Of a DNA stretch of 64,000 nt, positions 7,781-17,713 are shown one piece after another. The stretch is from Marinilabilia salmonicolor JCM 21150 (GTDB lineage Bacteria; Bacteroidota; Bacteroidia; Bacteroidales; Marinilabiliaceae): positions 1 through 64,000 of the forward strand of contig NZ_AJKI01000020.1 of assembly GCF_000259075.1 (NCBI RefSeq), read 5' to 3'. The notes under the pieces were generated by a model. That model did not search any database. It was not told the origin of the DNA and worked only from the letters and a program-made list of their open reading frames with translations. The position numbers were made by a program, and so were the translations under genes. The first letter of the stretch is position 1; every line of letters begins with the position of its first letter.

Positions 7781-8062
7781 TTATTTCAGGTTATTAACGG
7801 CTTCGACCAATTCGGAAAACTTTTTATCCATTTCGGTTCTGATACCTTTAAAAAATGCTTTAACTTTTTTCGGATCATCTTTTCCATCAGGATGATTTAC
7901 CTTGGCAATGACATCATTCCGAAAATCAATAGCATCAGTAACCACTTTTTTAAAATCCTCTTCTTTAATCTGATCAAATATCATTTTACGAACATAAGCT
8001 TCAGTAACAATCTCCGAAGCAAGATAGTTTATGTCTTTTTTTAAATCACGAATACTTGCCAT
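7781..8062 (-). CDS. Conserved helical hypothetical protein (93 aa)
   Basis: A 93-residue, Lys/Asp-rich, all-helical-looking protein (MASIRDLKKDINYLASEIV, then KVNHPDGKDDPKKVKAFF). It resembles a small conserved Bacteroidota protein of unknown function that I recall but cannot name. No signal sequence. It is a single gene with a strong terminator, implying independent expression. No function is proposed. Confidence 0.7.
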   Translation of the reverse strand: MASIRDLKKDINYLASEIVTEAYVRKMIFDQIKEEDFKKVVTDAIDFRNDVIAKVNHPDGKDDPKKVKAFFKGIRTEMDKKFSELVEAVNNLK

Positions 8063-8292
8063 TTTTATCTGTTTTTATGATTCTTCTTCAAATTTAGTAG
8101 TTTTTTTTGAACTCAGACAATACCGGTTGAATAAAAAGTCTTTTGTGAGTAGTTATAATAAGAAAAAGGCTCCAGGTTCATTTCGTTACCGGAAACACAC
8201 AAAATCACTTTCATTTATCACAAAAAAACGAACATTCATAAAAGAATACAATCATTTAAGCATTAATGAGTAACATCGGAGTGATAAATTCT

Positions 8293-8300
8293 TAAATTTG
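8293..8300 (+). promoter_or_regulatory. Putative -7 promoter element (TAAATTTG) before a candidate small RNA
   Basis: An exact TAnnTTTG match lies five bases before the predicted small RNA start and not upstream of any plus-strand coding gene. The -33 part is not clear. Confidence 0.4.
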
Positions 8301-8304
8301 TGTG

Positions 8305-8411
8305 TGTCAGAAAGTGCTTGTGCTTTTTTTAACCCAAAAAGCGCAGCCTGACCCAAGTAACCCATGTTCAAAAAGAAAAAGACGACCCAAAACGTTGGGC
8401 CGTCTTTTTTA
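8305..8411 (+). ncRNA. Candidate small non-coding RNA (about 105 nt)
   Basis: A -7-like box is followed by GTCAG (8306-8310), which pairs with CTGAC (8348-8352). Inside it TGTGCTTTTT (8319-8328) pairs with AAAAAGCGCA (8336-8345). An unpaired A-rich stretch follows, then a strong terminator hairpin with a T-run ending near 8411. This order of promoter, compact stem and intrinsic terminator in a 365-base non-coding gap is what a free-standing small RNA looks like. It does not match a class I know, including 6S. The terminator also serves the opposite-strand peptidase gene, so its presence alone is not proof. Confidence 0.4.
8377..8410. terminator. Bidirectional rho-independent terminator
   Basis: AAAGACGaCCCAA and TTGGGcCGTCTTT form a long stem with loop AACG, flanked by A-run and T-run so that it can work in both directions. 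On the minus strand it ends the peptidase gene at 8428-9708; on the plus strand it would end the candidate small RNA. Confidence 0.8.
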
Positions 8412-8427
8412 CTTTATAAAGTGTCTG

Positions 8428-9708
8428 TCAATTCAACCACACTTCAAGCTGACTCATCACCCTGTTTTTTAAGGAATCCGGTAAATTGTTTATTCTGGTA
8501 CGATGAGAACCTCCAGGTTTTTCAATTTTCAGCATTTTACTAAACCCTTCATTCTCAAGGGATGTTGCACTCCAGGGATCATTCTCGCCGGTAATCACAA
8601 TCATTTCAGGATCAACCTTTTTCAGCTTACGCAATATTTCAAAAGGCACTTGTTCATCAAAAGATAAGTTTTCCACGTCCGGAGCCATAAAACCGTTGGA
8701 AACAGTATCTTCCTTTATTTCGTCCAAAAAATCTTTCAAAGGAGCTGCCAGGTATGGATAATACCCGAGCTCTCTGTATGCCTGATAAAAGAAGGGTCCG
8801 ATTTCTTCCCACTGCTGATCGGAAAAATAGCCAAAATCGCTACCCTGATGCAGGTGGGCAAAAAGCACTTCCGCATCAGCACCCGGTTCGGGAATTTCAT
8901 CTACCGGTCCGCCCCATTGCCACAAACTAAATGGATATTCAAGAACTGACAGTTCAAACGCACGCTCCTTCCCCATTCGGAAAGTATAATCCTTTTGTGT
9001 AATCAAATCATTAAACCAGGGCATCAACTCCTCCTTGCGTTTCAAAACCTCTTTTTGAAATGCCGCAATTCGTTTTCGCTGTTCGGCTGTGCCCACACTG
9101 TCAAAAAACGCCACCAGTCTTCGGTCATCACGCTCCAGATTAAATGGTGCCACATAAGAGACAGTAACATCAACATCCTGCGGAAAAAAAGCCCGGTGAA
9201 TCATAGCAGTCTGGCCGCCCTTACTTATTCCGGTATTAACCCATTTGCCCTTATAGAATTCCTTCAGGGCTTCAACAACACGATGATGATCGTTAGCCGC
9301 CTGTTCCACCGTCAGATACTCCCACCTGACGGAATCGGGCACAGACATTCCAAAATACCTGTGCTCAACCACCACCTGATTGGCTTCCAGCAATGAGGCA
9401 AGTTCGGATGTGAAATTCTGTGGAGCCATATAACCTTCTGTAATCAATACCACAGGGGCTTCTTCGGATTTATGAGACAACCAGACTCGTTGTTTAAAGA
9501 ATCCTTTTTCGGGATTATGATGATCCAATGGTTGATTAATCCATAACAGCCATGCATTGGAATACATTGAGTCCGGCTCTATCTCCTCAGAAGAAGAAAA
9601 TGCAGGCCGTGATTCAATAAATTCGGTCGCCGATTTCCATTTTAGACTACAAAAAGAGAGAATACCGGTAACTACCAGCAGAAGTGAAATTCGTATAACT
9701 TTTGCCAT
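8428..9708 (-). CDS. S28/S37-type serine aminopeptidase lipoprotein
   Basis: A 426-residue secreted protein. The lipobox LSFC ends at Cys20, so it is probably a periplasmic or surface lipoprotein. The N-terminal INQPLDHHNPEKGFFKQRVW matches the start of S28/S37 (prolyl/tripeptidyl aminopeptidase) enzymes. The nucleophile elbow is GISKGGQ with Ser162; an Asp in TGENDPWSA and a His in GGSHRTRI near the C-terminus complete the alpha/beta-hydrolase triad. It likely trims di- or tripeptides, often proline-containing, from exogenous peptides. Single gene, with a terminator directly downstream. Confidence 0.88.
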   Translation of the reverse strand: MAKVIRISLLLVVTGILSFCSLKWKSATEFIESRPAFSSSEEIEPDSMYSNAWLLWINQPLDHHNPEKGFFKQRVWLSHKSEEAPVVLITEGYMAPQNFTSELASLLEANQVVVEHRYFGMSVPDSVRWEYLTVEQAANDHHRVVEALKEFYKGKWVNTGISKGGQTAMIHRAFFPQDVDVTVSYVAPFNLERDDRRLVAFFDSVGTAEQRKRIAAFQKEVLKRKEELMPWFNDLITQKDYTFRMGKERAFELSVLEYPFSLWQWGGPVDEIPEPGADAEVLFAHLHQGSDFGYFSDQQWEEIGPFFYQAYRELGYYPYLAAPLKDFLDEIKEDTVSNGFMAPDVENLSFDEQVPFEILRKLKKVDPEMIVITGENDPWSATSLENEGFSKMLKIEKPGGSHRTRINNLPDSLKNRVMSQLEVWLN

Positions 9709-9799
9709 TTTCCTACGTTAAATGAAATCTTTAGAGAGGTCAAAATTACATCAAAATGTTTTTCTTTGTAATGATATAAGTTAATAAAAATAATAAACC

Positions 9800-10834
9800 A
9801 TGAAGCATCTTTCTACACTATCAGTATTCTTCTTTCTTTTCAGTTTAATTTCTGTTGCAGCACCTTTAAAAGAGGTGCACCGCTCAACAAAAACCTACGA
9901 CAATATTACATCGGTTGAAATTAAAGGAGACTTTTGCAAAGTAATTCTGAAACCATCTGCCAGCGAGCAAATAACGGTAAACAGCTTCATTGAAGCCTCC
10001 AAAGACGTTGAAGGTTTTGGGATCAACGACCAGACCGAAGCCGGCAAACTCAACCTATCGGTGGCTGTTCCTTCAGAGCATGTATCCACCAAATCGGGGG
10101 AAATTGAAATTCAACTACCTGCCGGCACCGAAATTAAAATCAAAACAGCTTCGGGTTACATTGAAGCTTCAGACCTGAAAGAGTGCAAAGTAAATGCTCA
10201 CGCCTCTTATGGAAAAATAATTGTGGAAAACTTAACAGGAGATTATTCTTTCAAAACTTCCACCGGAGGTATCAACGTGAACAACCTGACTGGTAAGCTA
10301 TCTGCAAGTTCCACCAAGGGCGACATTGAATTGTCAGATATTGATGCAACCACGACCATTGTTACTGACGCAGGAGCCCTGACTCTTAAGAACCTGAAAG
10401 GTAAAATTAACACCCAAAGCAATACCGGAACCCAAACCATTAACAACCTGGATGGAGATTTGATGTTGCGAACTTCAACCGGAGAAATTACCATCAATAA
10501 TATCAAGGGATCATTAGAAACAGCCAATGATGACGGAGATGTTTGGTTGACGGATGTTGAAGGTGCCATGCGTCTGATATCCATTTCAGGCAACCTGGTG
10601 GGAAAGAACATTCTGCTTACGGAAAATGCCTATTTTGAAACCACCAAAGGACGAATCGAAATGGAACTCAGAAACGACATTAATGAACTCACTTTTGATC
10701 TGGCGTCCAATTACGGTTTTCTTTACATCCCGGGAAAATCGAAAAAGAAAAAGCTAAAAGAGGGCAAAGGTCCAATTCTAATCTCAACTTCATCAAACAA
10801 CGGAGCGCAAAGATTCACGTTGGTTAATAAGTAA
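9800..10834 (+). CDS. DUF4097-like beta-strand repeat protein, exported
   Basis: A 344-residue protein with a signal peptide of about 21 residues (hydrophobic FFFLFSLISVAA) followed by repeated short strands of the type TSTGGINVNNLTGKL, TDAGALTLKNLKGK and TSTGEITINNIKG. This is the beta-solenoid pattern of DUF4097/adhesin-like (DUF2807-related) domains. No lipobox is present, so it is probably periplasmic or surface-exposed. The end is basic (KSKKKKLKEGKG). Function of the family is unknown; envelope-stress or surface roles have been proposed for relatives. It converges with the giant gene across a shared terminator. Confidence 0.8.
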   Translation: MKHLSTLSVFFFLFSLISVAAPLKEVHRSTKTYDNITSVEIKGDFCKVILKPSASEQITVNSFIEASKDVEGFGINDQTEAGKLNLSVAVPSEHVSTKSGEIEIQLPAGTEIKIKTASGYIEASDLKECKVNAHASYGKIIVENLTGDYSFKTSTGGINVNNLTGKLSASSTKGDIELSDIDATTTIVTDAGALTLKNLKGKINTQSNTGTQTINNLDGDLMLRTSTGEITINNIKGSLETANDDGDVWLTDVEGAMRLISISGNLVGKNILLTENAYFETTKGRIEMELRNDINELTFDLASNYGFLYIPGKSKKKKLKEGKGPILISTSSNNGAQRFTLVNK

Positions 10835-10851
10835 TAGAGTTATTAAACAGC

Positions 10852-10890
10852 AAAAAGCCGTTCATCCCAAATTCGGGAGAACGGCTTTTT
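10852..10890. terminator. Bidirectional terminator between convergent genes
   Basis: AAAAAGCCGTTC (10852-10863) pairs with GAACGGCTTTTT (10879-10890), with an inner CCC/GGG pair. It lies between the DUF4097-like gene and the 3' end of the giant gene and works for both. Confidence 0.85.
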
Positions 10891-10912
10891 TATTTCTAAG
10901 TCCCATCAGGAA

Positions 10913-13900
10913 TTACTTCTTGTTTGATTTTCCTGATTGACTTTTGTTTGCATCGTCATTTTTCATACCACCGGCAGGCTGACCTTTGGGTTGAGAGGCC
11001 TTAGCCTTCGTTGCAGCAGCGTCTTTTGCCCCACCCTTTTTCCGGCGTTCGAGCTCTTTAAGCACTGCATATTTGGCTGCCGCAATGGTTTCACGATTCA
11101 CCTTTTCGGTAATTCGTCCCTTCATCAGGTCGTCGAACTCGATGTAACCATCCATTAGCAACAATTGGGTGATCATATTATTGATCATCGTTTCGTCATT
11201 GTATCCTTTAGCCTGATATAGCTTGCCGGAATCTTCAAGAAACTCCTGGGCAAAATCAGGATAGTTGGGAAGACTCATCAGTTCGTTACAGGTTTCCCCA
11301 AAGCTACTCAACTCAATATTGAGATTAGGAGTTACCAAAAGCGGGCTGAACCCTTCCTTCTTATCTTTAGGACAGAACATATTTACCCCGCTCATATCTA
11401 CAGAAACTGAAGGATCATCCATCCTGACAAATTCGGCTTTCATCATTTTATCTAACTGGTAGAGATAGAAATTGTATCTCCACAGTTCATTACTGCTCTG
11501 CCCATTGGTAAAAATGTGACCATACTTCTCACGTACAATTCTTCGGACGTGGTTTTTCTTGTCGTTGATTTCACTGCTGTTGGCACGCAGTTCCTTTATA
11601 AGGTTGGTAAGTGACTGGGCAGCTTTCTGTGGTCCCATAATCTCTTTACCTTTCTTTCCGATCTCGGTAGAAACGATACCACATTCTATTTTGGCACCTT
11701 CTCCTTTACCGTCGGAGCCACCACTCAGCACATCAATCAACTGGTAACGTTGTTCTATCTGATTATCCTGAGCAATAAACGGCTGTCCGGCAGGAGTACT
11801 GGCCAATGAATCGAATATAGAGCTAAAGATATTTCTTGAAAGAATTACATCCTCAATCTGATCATCCAGTTCCACATGAGCAATAAAGCGGTTTTTCACG
11901 ATATCGAATTTCACTTCGGTCACAAGCCACTTCTCATCCTCGAAAGGAATTTTCTTACCCACAAAGATCTGGTTCACCACTTTCTCAACATCCACCTTAT
12001 CCATCATCTTATATGAAGATGCCAGGTAATACTTCCCGTCTTTAGGATCGATTTCCCAATCAAGCACATCATCAAGATAATTTCCATGTTGTGACAGTAC
12101 CTCGACAATGTTTTTATCGGCAGTGTAACGCGAAAGAGTACGCTGGAAGTGAGGTCCATCCTGACTTGTTGCTTTCTCTTTACGCTCACCATGCGAATCG
12201 ATGTAAAGCAGGAAGTTCTCAGGATTACTAACTCTGGTAATACCTGCTTCCTCTTTGGAATAATTGTGAGCAGTAAGAATAATATCAATCTTGTAGGGCA
12301 TCTGAATTTCACACAGGCCGCTAATCGTGCTCCTGGAGTTCAGATCTTCCACATTACTGTCGGCACTACTCTCAAAGAGATATTTATAGTACTTAATATA
12401 TTCCGGATCGAAGTCGGTAACACGTGAGAAGTCTCCCTCCTCAGTTCCAAACCCATAGATATTGCCCTCCTTGTCGCGGAATACGTGGTACATATCACCA
12501 GCCACATTCTTAATGGACCGAACGCCGGGAAGATTCTGTTCCAACCACTTAAGCGTAAGACCTGCCAGCATTTCGGACTTACCTACCCCACTATCACCAT
12601 CCACTTCCACAACGAATATGGAACCATCTTCCAACTCGATGGCAAAGAGCGAACCGTGCTTGGGAATACCACCCATCTCTTTCACGCGCTCATTCATCAT
12701 GGTAAGCCATGGCTTCTTCACATCACCAAAATAGTCGGCTTCCTTACGAAGCGGAGTTACAAGCGTTTTAATGTTACCACGCGGGCCTTTGATGTCGAAG
12801 TACCCAACCTGCGGGAATGAAATCACCTTCTCGGGAGCTCCCAGCAAAAGGAATACATCAGGCACAAAATTCTCGGCCTCTTCAAGTGAAATATCTTTAT
12901 ACTGAGTTAACCTGAAGAAGTCGGTCAGATATTTAATATATCCCTTCTGGAAAATAATCAACTGGGTAACGACACCGCTTTTCATTATTTTACAGCGATA
13001 ATCATCAGGATCCATATTGGCCACAAAGCGTGCCAGCCTTCGCTCAAAGAATTTGGAATCGGGCTTGGTCGAAAGCGCTTTGATATAATCATTTTTCGAC
13101 TTATTACGATTCATATCCAACAGGTACATGGGCTCATCATCACCACGATCAATTTTGTGGAAAGGATATTCACGTTTTTTGGCATCAGTAGAGATGCGTG
13201 TATGTCGCTGCACCGATTGCTCAACAGAGATTACCCCACATTTGGTCATCACGTCATTGATCCAGTTGAGGGATCCTCCATTAAACTCCTTCAGGGTTTT
13301 ATCCTTGATCTCGAAATTACGGAACAACGTAATACCGTGTTGAATCATCTGATTCACGTCACTGTTCTGTCTTCTGAAATAGGTATCCAGCACTTTAATA
13401 AGCGTGTGCGTGTATTTATGGTAAAAATCGGTACCTTTTGACAGATTTTGCAACAGAATAAGGAACCCAACTACTTTCTGAGTTACCTCAGCCAGGCGGG
13501 TTTCGTCCACTTTAATATCTTTCTTACGAAGGATATAATTCATGATGTCATCCACTTCCCGGGGCAAAATATCGGCGAGGATATTTTCGGTAAAAATCTT
13601 AAGATCAGCATCATCTGTACTATTGATACGATCCTGAAGAAATTGCAGTTTTTTCGTAACCTGGTTGAAGAAACTGTTATCGTTCTTCAGCAAATAGAGG
13701 TAAAGTACCTGATCACTAACCGACAAGTCACTTTCAAAAACACGACGTTTTACAACATCAGCAATAAACCCAAGGCTGCGGCCAGAAATGCCAATTTCAG
13801 AAAACTTCTCATCCTGTCGCAATGTCTCCACAAAGTGGCTGACATACCTTTCCAAATCAAGATCTTTGACCTCAAGGCCTGTAACCTCTTCAAAAAGATC

Positions 13901-16900
13901 ACAGGCAATTCGAATCATCTCGCGACGACTGGGTTCGATGGTAGCCTGCTCAAACGGAAGATTGAAGTGCAGAAGAATTTCCTGAATGTGCTTTTTCAAC
14001 ACAGCATTAACACCCTCCAGACGCGCAACATCCATATAATAATCTCCACTGGCCTGAAGCGTCAGAATCTTCATCTTGGTATCGGAGAACAGAAGGCGTT
14101 CCATCTCTATAAGGATTTCACGCATAATATTCTTCTCTTCCGGGTCATCCAATACGTAATGGTTCGGATGGAATGTTTTCTTATTATTAATATATTTCAA
14201 TATGGTAGCTTTGCTAAAGCGAGATGCTACGATATTGAAGTTAAGATTTCTCAACTGAGGAATCTTTTTATAGATCTGCGGAAGTAAATTCTCATATATT
14301 TTAGTAAATGCGCTACTACGCACAAACTCTTCCACATCGCGGCAATCACCTACATCCCCCTGAAATTCAATAACTGAGTTTTTAGAATCTCCGATTGTGG
14401 TAATTGAAACACCACTCACCTGGGGTGATGCATGGTATAGCGAACGATTCTCGTTGATGAGTAATGACTGATTGACCTTTTTGGTAAGATCGCGTACGTT
14501 CTCATAATCTGCAAAAACCGCCTTCAGGAATTCAGCATCTTTCCCCGAACTCAAAATTTCGTTCATCAAGATTGGAACTTCGGCTTTAGGCTCAGCCTGA
14601 CGAGCAGCCTGCAATTTCTTCCAATAATTCAGAAACAGGGTAAATGCAGTACGGACTTCACTTTCAAAGACTTCATAACTTTTTGCAGTTCCTTCGATGA
14701 AGCCACCCAAAGAGAAGCGAACCACTCCGGTGCGATATGGAAGCGCTGAAATTCCCCTTTCACCGGCAATTTTCTTGGCAAAGTCTTCAAGATCGTTATA
14801 GCTTCCGAAATTCTTAAACAGCAGGTTAAACAAATAAGAACCATCAGAATGAATAATGGAAACATCCTCAACCTCCAACTCTTTTATTACTTCTTCAGCA
14901 ATTCCGGCTGCAGTTTTTAATCGCAGATTCGACTCTGTTCTGAAGTTTTTGTTGATTCTGAAACGGTTCAGACCTTTTACAAGCTCACCACCATAATAGA
15001 TATAAAATGGCACATCCTTGTATTTAAAGTCATCGGGGAGGCCCAGAATATCAAGTTTTGCAAGCGACACCAGTTCGTCAAGCAAAAACAAATGCATCGG
15101 ACTTCCCTCAAATCCGGCCCTTACCGGATCTCCGGCCGCCGTTTTCTTTTTACCTTCATCAGCCAGTGAGGCTACGATAAAACTTTCAATCTGGTTGACA
15201 ATCCGGCTTCGACTGGCATCTTTAGGCAATCTCGATTCCAGCTTGTCCTTCAATGCTTTTGCCTTCAGACCAACCTCAAGCACGGCATTCAGGAAGTAAA
15301 GAGAACTGCTGTTGCCTCTGACAGCCTGATTACGTTTACGCGAATAATCAATAACCTCCTTCATAGCAGGGGTAGCCACAAGAGCACCAAGGCGATCGCC
15401 CGATCCTGCCAGGTTTTTGGTGGTAGAAAGTGACGATACAGCCCGCATTTTAGAGTAAACATTCTCGTTATTGAAAATGTAACGGGAAATAGATCTCCAT
15501 TTGGGCATCATTTCCTCTTTCACCTTCACACTGTCTGTGTAAGCCTCGTCGAGCAACAAAGTAATTTTACTGTTGTTGACAAACTTAAGAAACTCAATAA
15601 GGCTTTCACGATTAAAATCACTGTAACCTGTTGGGTTAGATGGATCATTGATAATAATAGTCACATTCTCACAGAACCTATCCCACAAGTTTCCGCTTGC
15701 ATCAAAAAGTTGCAGGGTATTCTTTATGCGGGAAAGTTTTGTCAGCAAACGCTCATAATCAATCCGCTGATCTTCCAGGTTCTCAATTTCAATATCAAAA
15801 GGATTGATATAAAACTTATCGTCCGAAAACAGATCAGTATATTCCCATGCAAGCACCTTATTGTAGATGATATATGGCTTCGGACTCTTATCGCGGTAAA
15901 ACAATAAATCGCGAATAATCATCTGCACATCATCAGAAATAGAGGTCTTGTCCAGATTTCCAAGATCACTGATAAATCCTTTAATAACTTTCTGGTCTTC
16001 TTCGCTGAGATTTTCAAAATCCTTATAAACGCCAAGATCGATAAGCACATTGCGGAACCTCCCTTTATTATCAGATTCATTGTCAATTTTTGCAATGAAT
16101 TTCTGATACTTCTCCATAAAGAGATTTACCCCGAAATTTTTGTGAAAATGGTTGTGAAGAGTTCGTTTATAGTTGTCTGGGATAAAGTTGATGATTGTCT
16201 TGCAACGATCAAGTATTTTATCATCAATGGGTTTTACTTTACGTTGCAGCAGGTACTCGCCGTAGGTACGAATCTGGTTACGCCCACCTCCTTCAAGGAT
16301 CGTAGCAATCTGCAAGGCAGGAGTATCCGAATAGAAATATTTACGAATCCGATCTTCAAAAGTATTGATCAATTCTTCGTTTTGCTTTTCCCGTTTTTCG
16401 GGTGCAGCAGTATTCTGGATAAACTGAATAAAGTCGCGAAGACGTGCCAGGGAATATCGATCCTTAAGAATCTGACGAGAAAATGAATCAAATTTGAACA
16501 GATTGGTATTCTTCACCTGATCATTGGTTTGCCCTAGCTGTTCTTTTTTTATTTCGTCAAGTTCCTGATTGTAATCTTCAATTTTCTTATCGAGCAGCTC
16601 CTTAAATTCCTCCAGATTTTTGTTGTTCACATTCTCGAGGATCAACCGGAGGTTGAGCTGAGTATTGGCAGGAGCCCCGAGTTTTTTGGTATGAACCTTA
16701 TTCAGGGTGTTAATAACACCGTTGTGGAAACTAAAAACAAGGGAGGTATTGGAAGCATGCGATTCGGGCGAATCATCAATTACCACAATGCGGGAAATAA
16801 GCGGGAACCATTTGGACCCTGCAAACATATTTTTGCGCATATGCTTTACTTTCACCACAAAAACACTTGCAGTATCATCCAGCATTTGTTCGTAGAGTTC

Positions 16901-17671
16901 GTCTCCCTTTATATTCTCCAATACGCGCACAGAACTGTTACCAAAGACTTCGCCTTTGATCAATTCTACAGCAGTATCGCTATTTCCGGAAACAACGGTT
17001 CGTATCAGACCGTTAAGCCCCTTAAAGTTGACTGCCCACTCGGTACGATGCAGGAAGTTACTTTTTTCAGCTTTAGTGGTATAATGCGTACTCTGGTTAA
17101 TCATCTGCTCCAGAGTATCCATCAGGTAATTCCAGTGGGCTTCATCGATGTCTCCAATAACGCCTATAACATCCCGGAAACGACGAAGTTCAACAGGAGC
17201 ATCGCCAATAATTACTTTAGCCAGAAAATCAATGGTTTTCTCAGTAACAGGAGGAGTTCCCACTGAAAAATCATGAGCATTTCGAATATTTTCAATCCAT
17301 TTTTTCTGTTGAGAGTTGACAATATCGTGGTCAGCGAAATATCCCAAACGGCGGTTAAAGCCCTGTTTCAGGGAGTTATAAATAAATGCCTTTGAGTCCT
17401 CGTGAGGATACAGCATCAGAGCAATATCCGAATACCCGGGAATTTCCTCCCGAAACTTAAGGAGAAACTTCTGAATCTCGGCCTGTTGTCGTGCAGGATC
17501 ATTGGGTTCTTCATAACAAAGGCGTACAAAAGCCTTTAAATTATCGAAGACAAAATTCGGCAGAAACACTTCTGCTCGTTCTCCCAGCGAGGCATAAAGG
17601 TCGATGTATTCACGAGCCTCTTGTCGTAGAAAAGCTTTGGGGACTCCTTCGATTTGCATAATAAATGTCAA
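10913..17671 (-). CDS. Giant protein with PLP aminotransferase-like domain and HPr-kinase-like P-loop domain (2252 aa)
   Basis: One uninterrupted frame of 2252 codons. Residues about 1-430 are helical and unassigned. About 440-1060 look like a fold-type I PLP aminotransferase: DPSNPTG at 676-682, LLLDEAY with Asp708 and Tyr711, and SLSTTK with the candidate Schiff-base Lys752 followed by GSGDRLG (Arg760). About 1060-1600 is unassigned and helical. About 1600-1900 holds a phosphate-binding loop GDSGVGKSEM (1692-1701), whose Glu after Ser is typical of HPr kinase/PEP carboxykinase-like loops, followed by AGDMYHVF and IDIILTAHNY. The C-terminus is helical and ends in a Lys/Ala/Gly-rich tail (about 2205-2252). 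No signal peptide, so cytosolic. Monocistronic. The domain names are family inferences; the joint function is unknown. Confidence 0.85.
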   Translation of the reverse strand: MTFIMQIEGVPKAFLRQEAREYIDLYASLGERAEVFLPNFVFDNLKAFVRLCYEEPNDPARQQAEIQKFLLKFREEIPGYSDIALMLYPHEDSKAFIYNSLKQGFNRRLGYFADHDIVNSQQKKWIENIRNAHDFSVGTPPVTEKTIDFLAKVIIGDAPVELRRFRDVIGVIGDIDEAHWNYLMDTLEQMINQSTHYTTKAEKSNFLHRTEWAVNFKGLNGLIRTVVSGNSDTAVELIKGEVFGNSSVRVLENIKGDELYEQMLDDTASVFVVKVKHMRKNMFAGSKWFPLISRIVVIDDSPESHASNTSLVFSFHNGVINTLNKVHTKKLGAPANTQLNLRLILENVNNKNLEEFKELLDKKIEDYNQELDEIKKEQLGQTNDQVKNTNLFKFDSFSRQILKDRYSLARLRDFIQFIQNTAAPEKREKQNEELINTFEDRIRKYFYSDTPALQIATILEGGGRNQIRTYGEYLLQRKVKPIDDKILDRCKTIINFIPDNYKRTLHNHFHKNFGVNLFMEKYQKFIAKIDNESDNKGRFRNVLIDLGVYKDFENLSEEDQKVIKGFISDLGNLDKTSISDDVQMIIRDLLFYRDKSPKPYIIYNKVLAWEYTDLFSDDKFYINPFDIEIENLEDQRIDYERLLTKLSRIKNTLQLFDASGNLWDRFCENVTIIINDPSNPTGYSDFNRESLIEFLKFVNNSKITLLLDEAYTDSVKVKEEMMPKWRSISRYIFNNENVYSKMRAVSSLSTTKNLAGSGDRLGALVATPAMKEVIDYSRKRNQAVRGNSSSLYFLNAVLEVGLKAKALKDKLESRLPKDASRSRIVNQIESFIVASLADEGKKKTAAGDPVRAGFEGSPMHLFLLDELVSLAKLDILGLPDDFKYKDVPFYIYYGGELVKGLNRFRINKNFRTESNLRLKTAAGIAEEVIKELEVEDVSIIHSDGSYLFNLLFKNFGSYNDLEDFAKKIAGERGISALPYRTGVVRFSLGGFIEGTAKSYEVFESEVRTAFTLFLNYWKKLQAARQAEPKAEVPILMNEILSSGKDAEFLKAVFADYENVRDLTKKVNQSLLINENRSLYHASPQVSGVSITTIGDSKNSVIEFQGDVGDCRDVEEFVRSSAFTKIYENLLPQIYKKIPQLRNLNFNIVASRFSKATILKYINNKKTFHPNHYVLDDPEEKNIMREILIEMERLLFSDTKMKILTLQASGDYYMDVARLEGVNAVLKKHIQEILLHFNLPFEQATIEPSRREMIRIACDLFEEVTGLEVKDLDLERYVSHFVETLRQDEKFSEIGISGRSLGFIADVVKRRVFESDLSVSDQVLYLYLLKNDNSFFNQVTKKLQFLQDRINSTDDADLKIFTENILADILPREVDDIMNYILRKKDIKVDETRLAEVTQKVVGFLILLQNLSKGTDFYHKYTHTLIKVLDTYFRRQNSDVNQMIQHGITLFRNFEIKDKTLKEFNGGSLNWINDVMTKCGVISVEQSVQRHTRISTDAKKREYPFHKIDRGDDEPMYLLDMNRNKSKNDYIKALSTKPDSKFFERRLARFVANMDPDDYRCKIMKSGVVTQLIIFQKGYIKYLTDFFRLTQYKDISLEEAENFVPDVFLLLGAPEKVISFPQVGYFDIKGPRGNIKTLVTPLRKEADYFGDVKKPWLTMMNERVKEMGGIPKHGSLFAIELEDGSIFVVEVDGDSGVGKSEMLAGLTLKWLEQNLPGVRSIKNVAGDMYHVFRDKEGNIYGFGTEEGDFSRVTDFDPEYIKYYKYLFESSADSNVEDLNSRSTISGLCEIQMPYKIDIILTAHNYSKEEAGITRVSNPENFLLYIDSHGERKEKATSQDGPHFQRTLSRYTADKNIVEVLSQHGNYLDDVLDWEIDPKDGKYYLASSYKMMDKVDVEKVVNQIFVGKKIPFEDEKWLVTEVKFDIVKNRFIAHVELDDQIEDVILSRNIFSSIFDSLASTPAGQPFIAQDNQIEQRYQLIDVLSGGSDGKGEGAKIECGIVSTEIGKKGKEIMGPQKAAQSLTNLIKELRANSSEINDKKNHVRRIVREKYGHIFTNGQSSNELWRYNFYLYQLDKMMKAEFVRMDDPSVSVDMSGVNMFCPKDKKEGFSPLLVTPNLNIELSSFGETCNELMSLPNYPDFAQEFLEDSGKLYQAKGYNDETMINNMITQLLLMDGYIEFDDLMKGRITEKVNRETIAAAKYAVLKELERRKKGGAKDAAATKAKASQPKGQPAGGMKNDDANKSQSGKSNKK

Positions 17672-17713
17672 TTAAAAATTCCGGTTAATAAATATCCTTT
17701 TGTCCTGTAATTA

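Noticed and set aside
13448-14287. A 279-codon plus-strand open frame inside the giant gene
   Set aside because: It is antisense to a continuous coding sequence with recognisable motifs on the other strand and resembles no protein family.
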